From contig CM049308.1 in assembly GCA_026874595.1 (NCBI GenBank), positions 17,606,001 to 17,670,000 of the forward strand: 64,000 nt of DNA, written 5' to 3'. The stretch comes from Sipunculus nudus (lineage: Eukaryota > Annelida > Sipuncula > Golfingiida > Sipunculidae). Of this stretch, positions 45,701 to 60,700 are shown in pieces. The notes under the pieces are model-generated. The model was not told where the DNA came from. It did no database searches and saw only the letters and a list, made by a program, of their open reading frames with translations. Each line of letters starts with the position of its first letter. Within the stretch, counting starts at the first letter, position 1. Made by a program: the position numbers and the translations under genes.

Positions 45701-48700
45701 TATTAAATCCTGATTTTTTATCACATCAATTATTTTCTAATTTAAGTTTATATTTCTATACATTTCCAATATAACATATATATCTGAATATAAAAGTTGA
45801 TTTATAATTCTCAATTGCATTATCATAAAATCTCAATCTTGTCAGATAACACCACATCATGCATACAAATGTTTATTTATTTTTTACCACAAAAATATAT
45901 CTTTTAAATCTGTAAAAGAATAAATATCTAAAATTAATACTTGATTTAGATTTCACAATTTTTAATTGTGTCTTTATTTATCCATAATGTGCTTCATATT
46001 TTATAATAATTTAAGCATACTGATGGGTTCATTTATATTCGTTAAAATCATTTAAAAGAAAATTGATTTCTTTAAAAATGCTACATTACACAACATTGCA
46101 TCTTCTGGATTACACCTTGAATTATTTTTTCAAGGAAAGTTTTTGCATATTGGAGTGGAATCAGCATTACAATTAAGGAGATACAGTGAAAACAATAACA
46201 ATTACTGCATAACACTTGGTGGGTTGTGTTTGCAGGGGGGGGGCGGGGGGGGGGGGGGGGGGGGCGGTGATTTGGGTGGTGATATGAGAATAACTGTACA
46301 CCTGTCACAGCAGGATCTCCCCCAGTGACTGTAACAAATCAGAAACCCTGGCATAGCTGACTTCCAGTGACCTGGAGTGGGACCCTGCATCTGTAATCTG
46401 TAATCAAAGCAAATGACTACAATAGAGCCTCAAGAAAAAAATCAATAACTAGCTTAATTTTCAAGCTTTTATTTTCAAATTTCAGATTTAGACAAACTAA
46501 ATATTTATGTTTACATGCTGTGAAAATTAAATCAATGGTGCTTACATGAAAAAAACGTGCCATGGTCAAAGTTGGGCAAAATTTAAGGTACTGATTTTTT
46601 TTTTATGCTAATAACTTAAAAAATTTACAAAATTCAGATCTAATTTTGGGTAAACAATTGAATCTTAATTAAACATAGTTATATACTTGATAAAATAGAC
46701 TCTAGTTTCAAAATTTTTCATGTTAAGCGAGTTATTATTTTTCCTGATTTTTTACTAAGTCCATTATGTTTGGGCCCTTAACTTAAAGAATTTATACTTT
46801 ACAGACTTAATTTCTGGCATGTAAATAGGAACTATATAGAGGAATATTTATGGTAAATATGAGGAAAAACAGATGAGTGGTTTTGATATTAGGCAGTCCT
46901 GAAGTGTGAAAATAGGATTTTAATAAAAAATTGAGGTTTTTCCTTAATTTCTCAAAGGAACAAAGTCGCAAAGACCCAGTTTTCGGCTTGGTAGGAGATC
47001 TTGGGGACATCTAACATTATGCTGAATTTTGGATTCCTAGGTCTTACGGTTTCAAAACGTGCCACATCTACGGACGGACGGACGGACGGACGGACGGACG
47101 GACAGACGGACGGACGACGGACAATGGACCACGACTATAGCTCAGATGACTTATAGTCAGCTGAGCTAAAAAGCTAGCTCTTCCACAACATTCAACTTTT
47201 CAGGGACTTAAAAAATCAAACAGATTATTTTCATGTAATTATCAATACAAAATGAAATTAATTCTTTAAATTCTAGCATTATCAAGGTGTTCAACGTGCA
47301 TTCTACTGAATATTAGAATTCTGATGATCAGCTGCAATTTACCTGGTAAACATTTCATATCTACTGATTGTAATCAAATTAACTGAGCATAAAACATCTT
47401 ATTTTTTAAAGAAAACTTTTCCTGAATTTACCAAAAGGGGGACCTGGTGAAAATATACTCCCCACTTCTACTTTGTTTACTGGAGGACCTAACCTGAAGC
47501 TGGGTCGACTGCTGCTCCTCCTTTAACCATCATCTTCATCTTAGATGGCACACTCTTTGTATACTTGTTCTCTGTAAAAATCACATCAAATCAACACTTA
47601 ATGAGTGGTGTTATCCATCATGATAAAAAAGGATGGAAGATGATGAAAAACATACACAAAGCACAATGTTCACCTTTATCTGTCCACAGTTATCTTGGTT
47701 ACCATGGTTATCATCAGGTGGGTTGCTATAGGGAGATTAAGTACCAGCCAATCAGAACTGAGATTGTCTGGGTATCTGCCTCCCATATATAAAATATTAA
47801 AAAATGGTATTGTATAATATATAATTTCTTTACCCTTACCTGCTGTTCTGACATCTTCACAAGTACTGATATACAATACTCCATGTATGAGCTCAAAATG
47901 TAAAACAATGTTACAATATCATCCTCGGTGGGAGAGTGCAATGACAACCAAACCCAAAACATGTGCCTGTCTGTATGTGCCTTGACTATAACGCTTCTTA
48001 CAATTCATGAGGCATATATGTGTCTGTAACCACTGTCATTACATTAGATTTCATATTGCTTGAAAAATTTTATCTTAATAATCTTATGGATCATAATCCT
48101 CTTAATATATGAAGTTTGGGAAGAATATTTACTGGTACCAAAATATCCTAAAATCTTTACAACTGAAGAGTTCTATATTTGGGTCTGCAGGGGCTCCATC
48201 GTGGATTGCATACTTTTTGAGAATTCTGGTAGAGTCAAATATAAGTGACACTTCATATTTTGTCCTTTATCTTCTGGCCTATGCTAAGTTTTTCTTTTGA
48301 TAAAAATGGCAACTGGCAATCTGGTTGCCATAACAGTTTCCCGACCTGCCTGTAAAAGTAAGATTTGCCAGATGGTTCATCATCCCCATAGTCCATTCAT
48401 GGTTAATGGGTCACTTATTTTGCTCTCACCTATGTGTCTCTAAGCACTGTACAGCTGATATGCTTCATGCATTAGGCAAAGAAAAGAAGGTATGGTTCTC
48501 AGGCACTTTTTTTTAAAAAGTCAGTGCGGGCAGGTAATTTTTTTTACCTTTTTTCTGTTTCGATAAAAATGTCATATGATCAGGGAAAAGCATGATAATA
48601 ATAGATTTGCTTTGCAAAAAAGGGTAAAAGCACTACATAACAAAGGAAATCTGATAAAAATTGTATAAATTTATCTTCTTGAGAGATGAAAATCAGAATA

Positions 48701-51700
48701 AATATTTTTGATGCGGGGGTTAAAATTGACACAGGCGGTGCCTGAGAACAATACCTTTTTTTTTTATGCCTGATATCTTACTTTTTATGATAACCTTATG
48801 TTCCTTGATTTTAACTAGAATACGGGTAGTCGACAAGCGACTACGCGTATCCGCCAAAATCAGAGGACGGGTGAAGTAAGGCATGGATTGAATGGCAAGG
48901 GGAAATAGAGGTACATGTGTTACATATTAGAATGGATCTCTGCCACATAAACATGACTGTAGGTGGTGCCACCTGTTATTTGAACGAGAAACTATCCAAG
49001 ATGTATACACATGCAAAATTTCATGTGGAAAAGTCAAACCACTGCAGAGATATGAGTGATTTTATCCCACAGCAGACAAACAGATGGACGCTGTGCAAAA
49101 ATGGTTGCAGGTGGCGCTACCATTTTTGTTTATGTTATAAAGATATCCAAGGGCTACATTTGTGTAAATTTTTTTTCCTGATTGGTCAAACAAGTCCCGA
49201 GATATGAGCTTGGATGTCTGCAGCATTAACGTGACTGTAGGTGGCGCCACCTGTCATAAAATCAAGAAAGCTATCTAGGATGTATACGCATGCCGAATTT
49301 TAGGTGAATTAGTCAAACCACTGCAGAGATATGAGTGATTTTAACCCAAGGCAGAGAACAGATGGACACTGTGCAAACATGGTTGCAGGTGGCGCCACCT
49401 TTTTTTGTGTATGTTATAAAGCTATCCCAGGGCTTATTTTGTGTAAAAAAATTTTTCCTGATCGGTCAAACAGTTCCCGAGATATGTGGGTTTATATGTG
49501 GAAACAGACGCACAAACGGACGCTGGGCAGAGTGGAAAGGTCAGAGGTCAAGGTCACTTGGTGAGGCACCAGTTCACATGTGACCCGATAATTTGTGTAA
49601 GTTTTGGATAATCGTCCAGTAGTCTCAGAGGAGTTCTCCGGAAACGAATGTGGCGGCGGCAGCAGAACCTGGTCAAAAACATAGTATCAGCAAAACTTCA
49701 TTTTGGCGGATACAATTACTGAAGTGCCCTACATGTGTGTATGTGCATGTGTAGGTGTGCATGTGACTTCAGCTGACATGTTGCTTGGACGGGTGTGTAT
49801 CTCACCTTCTCTTTTACTAACTCCGCTCTTGTATGCCGAACGACTTGTGTCTCCTCCTCCAGCAGTCCCTATACGATCCAGCGGCTGTACAAGATGCATC
49901 ATATTACAGGACTGGCATGAATACACTAATATATCAATCACTTTATCAGGAGGCCAAGATGACATGACTGATACTACTGATACTGATATAAACCTAACAG
50001 GATTTATTTAATAAATCTGAATAAAACAGAAAAACATGGATTGTATGAGTCTATCTAGATACTGAAAGGCAAATTATGTGCATTTGAAAAATCTGGCACT
50101 TTTGTTTGACAGTTTCGATAAAATCATATGCTTCTTCTGCCATTACTGTACTGAGTGTGGCTATGTTGCTGCAAATTGTGGAACTTTATTTATAAAAAAA
50201 ATTTACAGAATTCTAAAATTTCTATTTACAACAGCAAGATGGATGAAAAGAGTTGGTTATTGCACAAAGTATACAGAACTGACCTCTCCTCCCCATGTAG
50301 CTAAACTGTGATTTTTTATCAGCAGAGCAGCACCACCTTTTTTAACAGCTTCCACAAATTCTTCATTGACCACATGAACATCAGCCTTTTTAGCATCTTT
50401 TATATGTTTGCTCATCTTTTCAACCTCAGCTGAAAGGGAAAACTACACATCAGCACTTGCAAATCAATACCTGGAGCTTACTTGGCAACATTAAAATGAC
50501 AGCTGGCATTTTACCAGACTTGATATCCCCTGTGTTGACACACATCTTGCTCAGCACATTAAAGAAAAAAGGTAATTTTTTTTTCAATTAGTGCTTGTAA
50601 ACTTGCCCAAACTTTAATTTAACATGTATTTCTTGAAGGATTTTAAACTATTCATGATGTCATTAAAAAATATTCACACATGAAACAAAGTATGAGCAAA
50701 TACAAAAGACAATTTTCCAATTTTAAAATATACCACTCATATAAAACCATCAACTGATAGCACTACTGATATTCTTGACCTCTGACCTGTGTTGCTGATA
50801 CAGGCTGCCACTGTCTTGTCCACTTTGCTGGCCACACTCCCTCCCAGCCCCTGGATGACCTTGGCCAGTTCTGTTTTACTCTTACTCAGCTTTCCAGCGA
50901 TCACAAAGCTCATGCCCTCCAGCGGCTGGCTCTTTCCTCCAGCAGCAGAGCTGGCAGGCTGTGAGCTTGATGGGACAGCATCAGGGGGAAACGCTCGCAC
51001 TCTTGGTACATACTTGTATTTTTTGCTTAAAATATATTGACAATTTTCTTGAATAAACAGGGATTATCAAAACATTGTGCTGACATTTCAAAGAAAAAAA
51101 ATTTAAATCCAACATCTGAATTATGTGTATAGTTGAAATTAATAGTTTTTATCACTGGAATATATTTATCTTGTGAGGAAATGCTGCTAAAACTTTACCA
51201 GAAGAGATATCCAAATAAACCGGTGTATAATACAGATGTTTTTGTCTTGTCACATTTGTTTTTCCTTTTACCAGAACAGATATCCAAATAAATCTGTGTA
51301 TAATACAGATGTTTTTGTCTTATTACATTTGTTTTTTCTTTTACAAGAACAGAATTCCAAATAAATCTTTGTATAATACAGATGTTTATGTCTTATTGCA
51401 TTTGTTTTTTCTTCAATCAAGAAGAATTTTGCAGAGCCTTAATTATTTGTTTGTTACAATAATAACTAAAGAGTTTTTAATACATTAATTCACACTATAC
51501 AAGCCAAGGTGCAAATCTCATCTAGAATTTTCAAAACAACTCTGCTGTTATGAAGTAAATTCTGTGACCTCTTTCAAGATCTAACAGTGGCTGAAAGACA
51601 TATCAAACTGGTTACATCTCACAAGTGCTTGTGTTCTGAATGATGAATGTGCATTGTAGTTGGTGTTGTGAGATGATAACTTACAGACATTCCACGTCAT

Positions 51701-54700
51701 GGTACTCCGCAGGCACTTTGAATGGTTTGCGGCTGGGTTTCTTTGTGACATTCATGCATTTTGTCCAGCTTGTGACGTTACCTGTGCAGCGGTACCCTGA
51801 TGACCTGTAAGACATGAGAACTAAAATGCAGAGGAACAGAAAACCCATAGGTCAGAAGAAGATGATGGGTCATAGCATATAAATTTAGGTCACAGAGATT
51901 TAATTTGTGGTTTCCAGAATTTTATCAGAACCTGTCTGCATGTTAAGTTTGAGCTTGAAACTAAATGGTTTGATTTTTAAAGCTAATTTCTGCTTCTAGT
52001 GGAAACAGCCCCTCCATTAAGCTCAGATGACTTTCACTAAGTTGAATTAACAATCTTTTTATTAAGTAAATGTACAAGTTAGGAAAGATGTTTAATTCTT
52101 TTCTGTTAAACTTGAATTACTGACCATTGACCAACTCTTTTTCACTTTTTAAATCCAGTAGAGTCGGTATTTTAAATTGTACCTTTAGACTGTGCTAAGA
52201 GCACTTTTGTTTCACACTTCCAAGTCCTTATTAAACCCTGATTCACTCCTCACAAGCATTTCTAAAGCCTTCAGGTGCAACCATGTTCAGTACACACTTA
52301 AACCAGGTTGTCTCCAGTCATTTGCCTGAAGGTAAAAGGCAGATCCTAAATGATTGCGGTGCATAATATAGCTGTCATTTGCCTTGTGACCTCTGGCCTC
52401 ATTAAATATGCTTCGGTTTTGTAGAGAATTTAATTAAGGTGACAAACTCTATTGGTAAATATTTATGAGTTTCATGAAAGTCCATCAGATTTCTGGCAAA
52501 TAATCAAAACACTACTAAAGTCTGGTGACCTCTGACCTCATTAAACATGTATGGATTTTGCTAAGAATCAAACTTAAGTGAGATTTTCTATTGGTTAATA
52601 TGCATGAATATTGCCTAAAATTGAACTCGGGTGATATAATTTCAGGTAAGTAGTTATGGTGAATTTCGTAAAAATCTTTCAAATCCCTAGTAAGTTATCA
52701 TGGCAGCACATGGGTATAACAAAATACATCCCCTTTAACATAGTCAAATACAAAGGACAGCCACTATTCTGCTAGTGTGATAAATGCACCAGATCCGGAG
52801 TATATCTGCCTGTGCTTAAAACATGCAGCACAAATATATATTATGCAATATGATCTCAATGACACAACAAGCTCAGATAAGTCACACTTACTCATAAACC
52901 AGCTGTCCCTCCTTACATTCCTTACATGGTTTTAAAGCACCAAATATCATACAGTCCGTGACGCGATCGAGAAGTTTACTCTCTCCTGATGGGATAGCCT
53001 GTTCGTTGAATTCCAACAGACCCCTCAAGGCATCAGTTGACACGTTCTTGTAAAGCTCATCTCTGAGAGTCCAAATCAATTTATTCTGTTCCTGTAAAAA
53101 GTAAATAAAATCACTGCTGTAGAATATGTTTTTTGTGAATTTGTACGGACCAACATTTCAGGAACATGTTTTTTTCACAAGTTGCATGGACTGACATTTC
53201 AGGAACATGTTATTTTTTGTGAATTGCCTGGAGATTTTTTTAAGCTTAAATTGAAATTTCAAAGAAAATTACTGCATCAACAAGAGCCAAACATAATAAA
53301 AGGTGAAGCAAGAAAAAGCATTAAGGTGCTTATTCTTGCCTCAAATAAGCATACAAATAATAAACTTATAACCAGCTGGTCATAACCACTGTGATTCAAT
53401 AGGTTCTCCTCCACTTTCAATGGGCGAAAATGATTTAAACGTTTGCTGGCTGGTTGTTAATAACCATTATCTATTAGTAAAGGGCAATGGCCTGAAACTT
53501 TTTGTCCTTTCCTTTGCTAGTCACACCTTCCTGTGCATCTTTTTTTTTTTTATAAAGCACTGTTTGAGCATTTATTTTTCACCTATCAAAGTACCCTCGC
53601 AAGTTAAAGAAAATTGCATGTTGGCAAAAAATTTCATGGGTTTTACAGTAATAAGACATGCATTTATTCTGTTAGCTTTCTGGTTTATAAGAAACATTTT
53701 CAACTGGTGTAAATGAGTTGCAATTTTTTTTGAAGATCAAGTCATTTTGTAATAGATCCAGAATCAATCCCCTCTCCTAAATGCTCATGTTGAAAAGTTA
53801 ACATATACAGGTACAAAACATTATGGAAAAGCAGTGAACACTTGTCTGAAAGTTACAAAAAAGCCTCAATCCATAAAAAAGTCTACCTATGTTAAAATTT
53901 ATTATTTAAATAAAGTATACCTATGTGAGTTCTTTATAGTTCTTGTTATTCATACAATCTGTACTGCATTGAAAGTACATTGTTTCTTCTAAAGATTAGA
54001 GTAACTGTACTAAAGCCTACCTTTAGATGCTCCAGAAAAGAAATAACAAGCATGCTGTTTAAAAGACAGCAATATAATACTTTCCTTGAAAAAATTCCAT
54101 ACATAAACAGAAATTTTCTATAGGTCAAAACAGTCTTCTCTTCTACAACATTTAACTGACTGCATAGAAACTGAGTCTTAAACTACGTTTGTTTTGAAGT
54201 ACACTGAAATGTCATCACAGATCACAGAGACATCACCAGGACATTTGCAAATTACAAATTTAAACTAGAATACGGGTAGTCGACAAGCGACTACGTGTAT
54301 CCACCTAAATCAGAGTGGAACGGGTGAAGTGAGGCATGGATTGAGTGGGAAGGGGAAACAGTGTGAAGTGTAGCATATTAGCATGGATGTCTGCAGCCGA
54401 AATGTGTATGTAGGTTGCACCACCTATCACAAAATCCAGAAAGCTGTCCAAGTTGTATACATATGCAAAATTTAAGGCAGATAAGTCAAACCACTACATG
54501 TATATGAGTGATTTTAGCCCATGGTAGACAAACAGACAGACGCTGTACAAAAATGGTTGCAGGTGGTGCCACCAGTTTTGCATATGATTAAGAGCTATGT
54601 GAGATCTATACATATGCAAAACTTTGGCCCAATCAGTCAAACAGTTCCCAGGATATGAGCTTGGATGTCTGCAGCATAAACTAGAATGTAGGTGGTGCCA

Positions 54701-57700
54701 CCTGTAATAAAATCAAGAATGCTGTCCAGGATTTATAAACCTGCAAAATTTTAGGCAGATATGTCAAACCACTGCAGAGATACGAGTGATTTTTATCCCA
54801 CTGCAGACAAACAGACGGAAGCAGTGCAAAAATGGCTGCAGGTGGCGCCACCAGTTTTGCGTATGGTAAAGAGCTATGTGGATCTATACACATGCAAAAT
54901 TTTGACCCAATCGGTCAAACAGTTCCTGAGATATGAGCTTGTATGTCTGCAGCATAACATTAATGTAGGTGGCGCCACCTGTCATAAAATCAGGAAAGCT
55001 ATCCAGGATGTATACGCATGCCGAATTTCAGGTGAATTAGTCAAACCACTGCAGAGATATGAGTGATTTTAACCCAAGGCAGACGAACAGATGGTAACTG
55101 TGCAAACATGGTTGCAGGAGGCGCCACCATTTTTTTGTGTATGTTATAAAGCTATCCAACAGCTACATTTGCGCAAAAATTTTTTTCCTGATCGGTCAAA
55201 TGGTTCCAGAGATATGTTGGTTTATGTGTGGAAACAGATGCACAAATGGATGCTGGGCAGAGGAAAGGTCAGAGGTCAAAACAAAATCGGGGTGCAGCAG
55301 TTCACATGTGACCCGAACATAATCCTAGGTTTCATAAAATTCTGCCCAGCGGTTACAGAGGAGTTCTTCGGACACCTACGCGGTGGCGGCGGCGGTGGGC
55401 TGAAAACATAGTATCCGCAAAACTCTGTTTTGGCGGGTACAATGATGCCTATGTCTCTCTTATATCTTATGGATAAATTATTTTGCTATTCTATAAAGAC
55501 AAGTCAACAATATTTTTTCAAATTGATCATATATTGTCATGTTACCTTCTGAGATGATTGCTGAATTTTAATTGCTGATAAAATTTGAAAAAACTAGAAT
55601 ACGGGTAGTCAACAAGGGACTACGTGTACCCACCAAAATCAGAGTGAAACGGGTGAAGTGAGGCATGGATTGAGTGGCAAGGGGAAATAGAGTGGTGTGT
55701 TGCATATTAGCATGGATGTCTGCAGCCGAAATGTGTATGTAGGTTGAGCAACCTACCAAAAATCTAGAAAGCTGTCCAAGTTGTATACATATGCAAAATT
55801 TTAGGCAGATATGTGAAACCACTGCCGAGATATGAGTGATTTTTTCCCGGGGAAGACAAACAGACAGACGCTGTGCAAACATGGTTGCAGGGGGCACCAT
55901 CAGTTTTGTGTATGATAAAGAGCTAGGTTAGATCTATACACATGCAAATTTTCATGAAGATACGTCAAACCAGTCCGGAGATATAAGCATGGATGTCTGC
56001 AGCGTGAACATGAATGAAGGTGGCGCCACCTGTTATAAAATCAAGAAAGCTATCCAGGATGTATAGGCATGCCAAATTTAAGGTGAATTAGTCAAACCAC
56101 TGCAGAGATATGAGTGATTTTAACCCAAGGCAGACAAACAGATGAACACTGTGCAAACATGGTTGCAGGTGGCGCCACCATTTTTTGTGTATGTTATAAA
56201 GCTATCAAATGGCTACATTGGTACAAAATTTTTTTCCTGATCAGTCAAAGGGTTCCAGAGATATGTTGGTTTATGTGTGGAAACAGACGCACAAATGAAT
56301 GCTGGGCAGAGAAGAAAGGTCATAGGCCAATGCAAATTGGTTAGGCACCAGTTCACATGTGACCCAATAATTGGTAAAAGTTTCAGAAAAATCCGTCCAG
56401 TAGTCTCAGAGGAGTTCTCCGGAAACGAACAAGGCCGCTGCGGCAGAACCCGGTCAAAAACATAGTTTTGTTTTGGTGGATACAAATATCTTTAAAATAC
56501 ACGAGGACATGGATGTTGGTGTTTGGTTCTATTTATGTTTTTATGTATGAGGTAAGCACTTTATAAAATACAAACTTTTAGCTCTTTTTCCTCTGGAGAT
56601 TCTTCTGTTTTAGCTTTCTTTCCTCCAACTTTTGGGTCCTCAGCTTTCCTTTTCTTCCTGATAAATAAAGGAATTAAGTTTTTTCTGAACATACTCCCTT
56701 TGTTTTTAATAAAAGACTTGCATATGAATATCCTGGATGCTATTTCAGCCCTAATACTGATTTTAAACATAACAATACACCAAAACCATATGGCCATTTT
56801 CAATTCATTAGTCCTTTTTAAACTTAAAAGGACATTAAAAAGATCAAAATTATAACAGTCAGGTAGATGCCAGTGTATTCAATGATGTTGGCAAGTTTTT
56901 CTATTGTAAACTTACTTTTTTACTTGGATAAGTGTCTTATAGTTCCATTAAAGTTCATCCTTTTTTGGATTTGATACATAAAACAAGATCTTATATTAAT
57001 AACTGGCTATTTAGAATATCTCTTTCTTACAAAAAAAAAACTTACTTTTCTCCTTTGCCAAGTTTTTTCACCAACTCCGCCTGGTCTTCTTTGGAAAGTG
57101 TACCAAATCCTAGGATTCTGTAAAACAAGAGATTTTTTTTTCCAAATAATCTTACTCTTGAAGTGCTTTCCTGTTAACCTTAGAATTTTTTAAGAATTCC
57201 ACAATAAAACCAGCTTGAGTATTATCCCAGTAGTCTGGCTATATGTGAAAAATGGGTATCCAAGTTTGCAATCGCAACAAGATCTTTGCCGCACTGAAAG
57301 TTCAGTTTGTAAATTTTCCAAATGAGTGTGACTTGGCACTTAGACACACAGATGCAAAATGTAAATGGCACTAAAGGGTCTGAAAACAGCTTAAACTATG
57401 ACAACAATAGTCACAAGATGGATATTTAAAATAAAAATATATTTAACTAAAAATCTGCATTCCCTTAGATACATGCCTCCGCTATGGGAGCACAAGTTTC
57501 AAAAATGCTCTGCGGACACACTGAATACCATCTCTCCGAGGTGCTGGGTGCTACACCTTAACCTGAACAGGGGGCCATGCCTCATAATAAGATAAGATGC
57601 TACAAAAAATAAAACACTGGATAATTTCTTTAATAGTCACTTAAACTATACATTATCTGTACTGGATACTCCTTCAGAGCTGAATGTAACACCATGCACT

Positions 57701-60700
57701 CTATAATCTGAAAAAAATAGCAGTCTTTAGTATATTTATGTCCAAAATATTTGTATTTAATAAATACAGATCTGTTTGCTGATCTTAGCCTTACTTTTTG
57801 GGTTCCATTTCTGGTCCAAAACCAAGGTCATCTCTGTTATCATTGAAACAATCAACATGATGCCAAAGTTCTGTTGGACGTCCATAAACCGTCATACTCT
57901 CTCCCTCTGAGTCAATCTTAGCAATGCGTACAACTCCCTATAAAAACAAAAATGTATTTCATCTCAATACACATAATTCAAATATAAAATGATGGATCTG
58001 CAAATGGCTCATCTTCTGTCTGGGTAATGTGAGTACCAATTTTGGGCAACTATACAGTCACAGAGCATTATTATTATAAGCCTTTTTTTTCTAAATAAAC
58101 CCCCCCCCCCCATTCCCTCCCTGTGAATGGTGGTTTTGTTAGTAAACTGTTGTGAGCTTTTCTGTATAAATGAGAATTTTCTCTGTTAAAGTTTATACGC
58201 CAGAGTAAGCCAACCGAAAATTTTCCCTTATTGGGCCTATTATCACCCATCCAGCCTCGTTCCCGTGTATGTAGGTCACACTTCCGCTACCTGTAATCAT
58301 TTTTTCGAAGGCGGAAGCAAGTGGACTGGGAGGGAGTTTGTTTGTAATACAGAAAAGCTCACAACAGTTTACTAACAAAACCACCATTCACAGGGAGGGA
58401 ATGGGGGGGTTTTATTACGTAAACATAATTGTGAGCTGTTTCTGTATTAATGAGAAAAGAACAGACAGCCCTTGGGGAGGGAGCACCTACTTGTAACGAT
58501 GGAACGAGGAGAATCTCAGTGCTGGGACGGCGCAGCAGACGACGTCGGCGGTGGAACAGACGGAGAGGAAGAAGATGGCCTGGAAAATGGAAGGACCTCA
58601 CCCGCTGCTATCACAGGGCCCAGGGAGTAAAGGCCCGAAGCCTGGAGCTGAACATCCTTTAGATAAAAGCGTGTGAACATAGATGGGGATTTCCAGTAGC
58701 CCTTCTTGACCAATTGATTGGGTGAGATCCCGGAGAAATGGCCAAAGGAAGTAGAAAGAGCTCGAATGTCATGAGCCTTGATGTGAAGTTGTTCTAAGGT
58801 GGATGGAGAAGCTGATTCATAGGCGGCGACGATAGTAGCTTTGAGCCACGCACTAATGGTGATAGGGCTAATCTCCTTATTGGAAGTGGTGACTTTGGTA
58901 GAAATAAACAACTTCTTGCAAACCACCCCCCCCCCCCCCCCCCCGTAAAGAATGAGTGGCTTTAAGATAATAACGTAACGCACGAACTGGGCAATTGGTA
59001 GCCCCATAACGGTACTGACGTTAGGGTGGGCCGGAACGTGCCAAGCAGACGGAGAATCATCGAAATTTTTGTTCTTTCTATAAAAATCCGGAGGAAAATG
59101 TAGGGTGGCCGTCGGCCGCAATTTGCGTGAATTTCGAATCAGCCACGAGGGCATGAAGCTTAGGGCGGCGACCGGCAGAGGCAAGAGCGAGGAGGAAAAC
59201 CGTTTTCCGAGATAAATGGAGAAGATGGGCCGAACGCAGTGGCTCATAAGGGGGTTCCCGGAGGAAACGTAAGACGACGTCCAGGCGCCAGGAAGGCGCA
59301 ACATACCGAGGACGAGACGCACGGGCATGAACCCCCTTGAGAAAATCCGACACCAACGGATGATGAAGGACACGATCGTGACCCAGCGGACGGAGCACAG
59401 ACAGCAGGGCGGCACGATAGCCACGCAGAGAGGGATAGGATAAATGTTTATCCTGCAGTAAGAACACAAAAAAGTCCAAAACCTCCGCAAGCGACGGATC
59501 TAATGGGGAGATTCCACGGGAAGATGCCCACTCGGTGAAGAGACGCCACCGGGAGTCATAGATGTGTGAAGAACGGCAACGGGGAGCCGAGGCAAGGAGA
59601 GCAGCCGGACTTGAAATGCCCTGATCCTTGAGGTGTCCGAGGAGAGCAGGCATGCGCATAGAGGGCACGACCGAAAGGGGCGACGCGCTCAATAACAACG
59701 GGAGCGCGAGGCGGAGCGGTAGTAGAAGCGGGGGGCAAAGAGCAGCGAGCGCCACAGAGGAAACCAGGGAGCCGCAGGATGAAACGGTAGTATCAGAAGG
59801 AGGGTCGTCTGGTCCGCGCGGGACAAGCGGAGAAGGACACGGCGGATGAGATGAGGCGCCGGAAATGCAAAGAGAAACCGGTGAGACCACCCTGACGGTG
59901 GCGTGTCGGGGAGATGGTCGCAAGGGTGACGTAGACGCGTCGCGGAAGGTACGAGAACAGGGAGGGACAGAAAATTGAACAGATCGAATTCCGGCCGCCC
60001 CAGGTCAGCGAAAACACTCCGAACAACCGGGAGCGGAAGGAGCATCGGGGGAGGAGGAGACGCAGGACGACGGGAAAGGGCGTCCGCGAGGATGTTAGAC
60101 ACGCCCGGAAGATGTGACGCACGAACCGATGCCCGGAGAGAGATGCATAGATCGAACAAAAGGTAGGTCTACTGCATGAGAGAGGGAGAACGGTACCGCC
60201 CTGCCTGTTGATATATGCCACAACCGTGGTATTGTCGGTTCGGACGAGAATGTGATGGCCGATCAAGCGGGGAGACCAGCGGGAGATCGCGCGACGGACG
60301 GCACGCAGTTCGAGGATATTGATATGAAGCAGACGTTCCGACAGGGACCATATCCCCGAAGCGCGAAGATTGGCAAGATGGGCCCCCCAACCGAGGAGAG
60401 ACGCATCGGTATAGATGGTGCAATTGACATCTTGGGAAAAAGGAACGCCGCGCAGGAGACATGGAAGGTCCAGCCAGGGACGAAGGGACCTCCAGGTGAG
60501 CCGAAACGGGAGGACCGTGGGACGAACCGAGGTTAAACGGAGAAGGCCGTGATGGCGCAGGAGAGACTGAATCGGACGTAGGTACAGTTGGCCGAACAGG
60601 ATAAAAGACGCGGCCCAGTTGAGAGCGCCGTGGAGAGAAGCCGCCGTGCAAGAGTTAACACGGCGCAGCGTGAGAAATGAACGAATCTGCCGGCGGAGCT

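Noticed and set aside
46081-46390. Poly-proline and poly-glycine frames over the G tract
   Set aside because: Produced by a G homopolymer; no start, domain or splice support.
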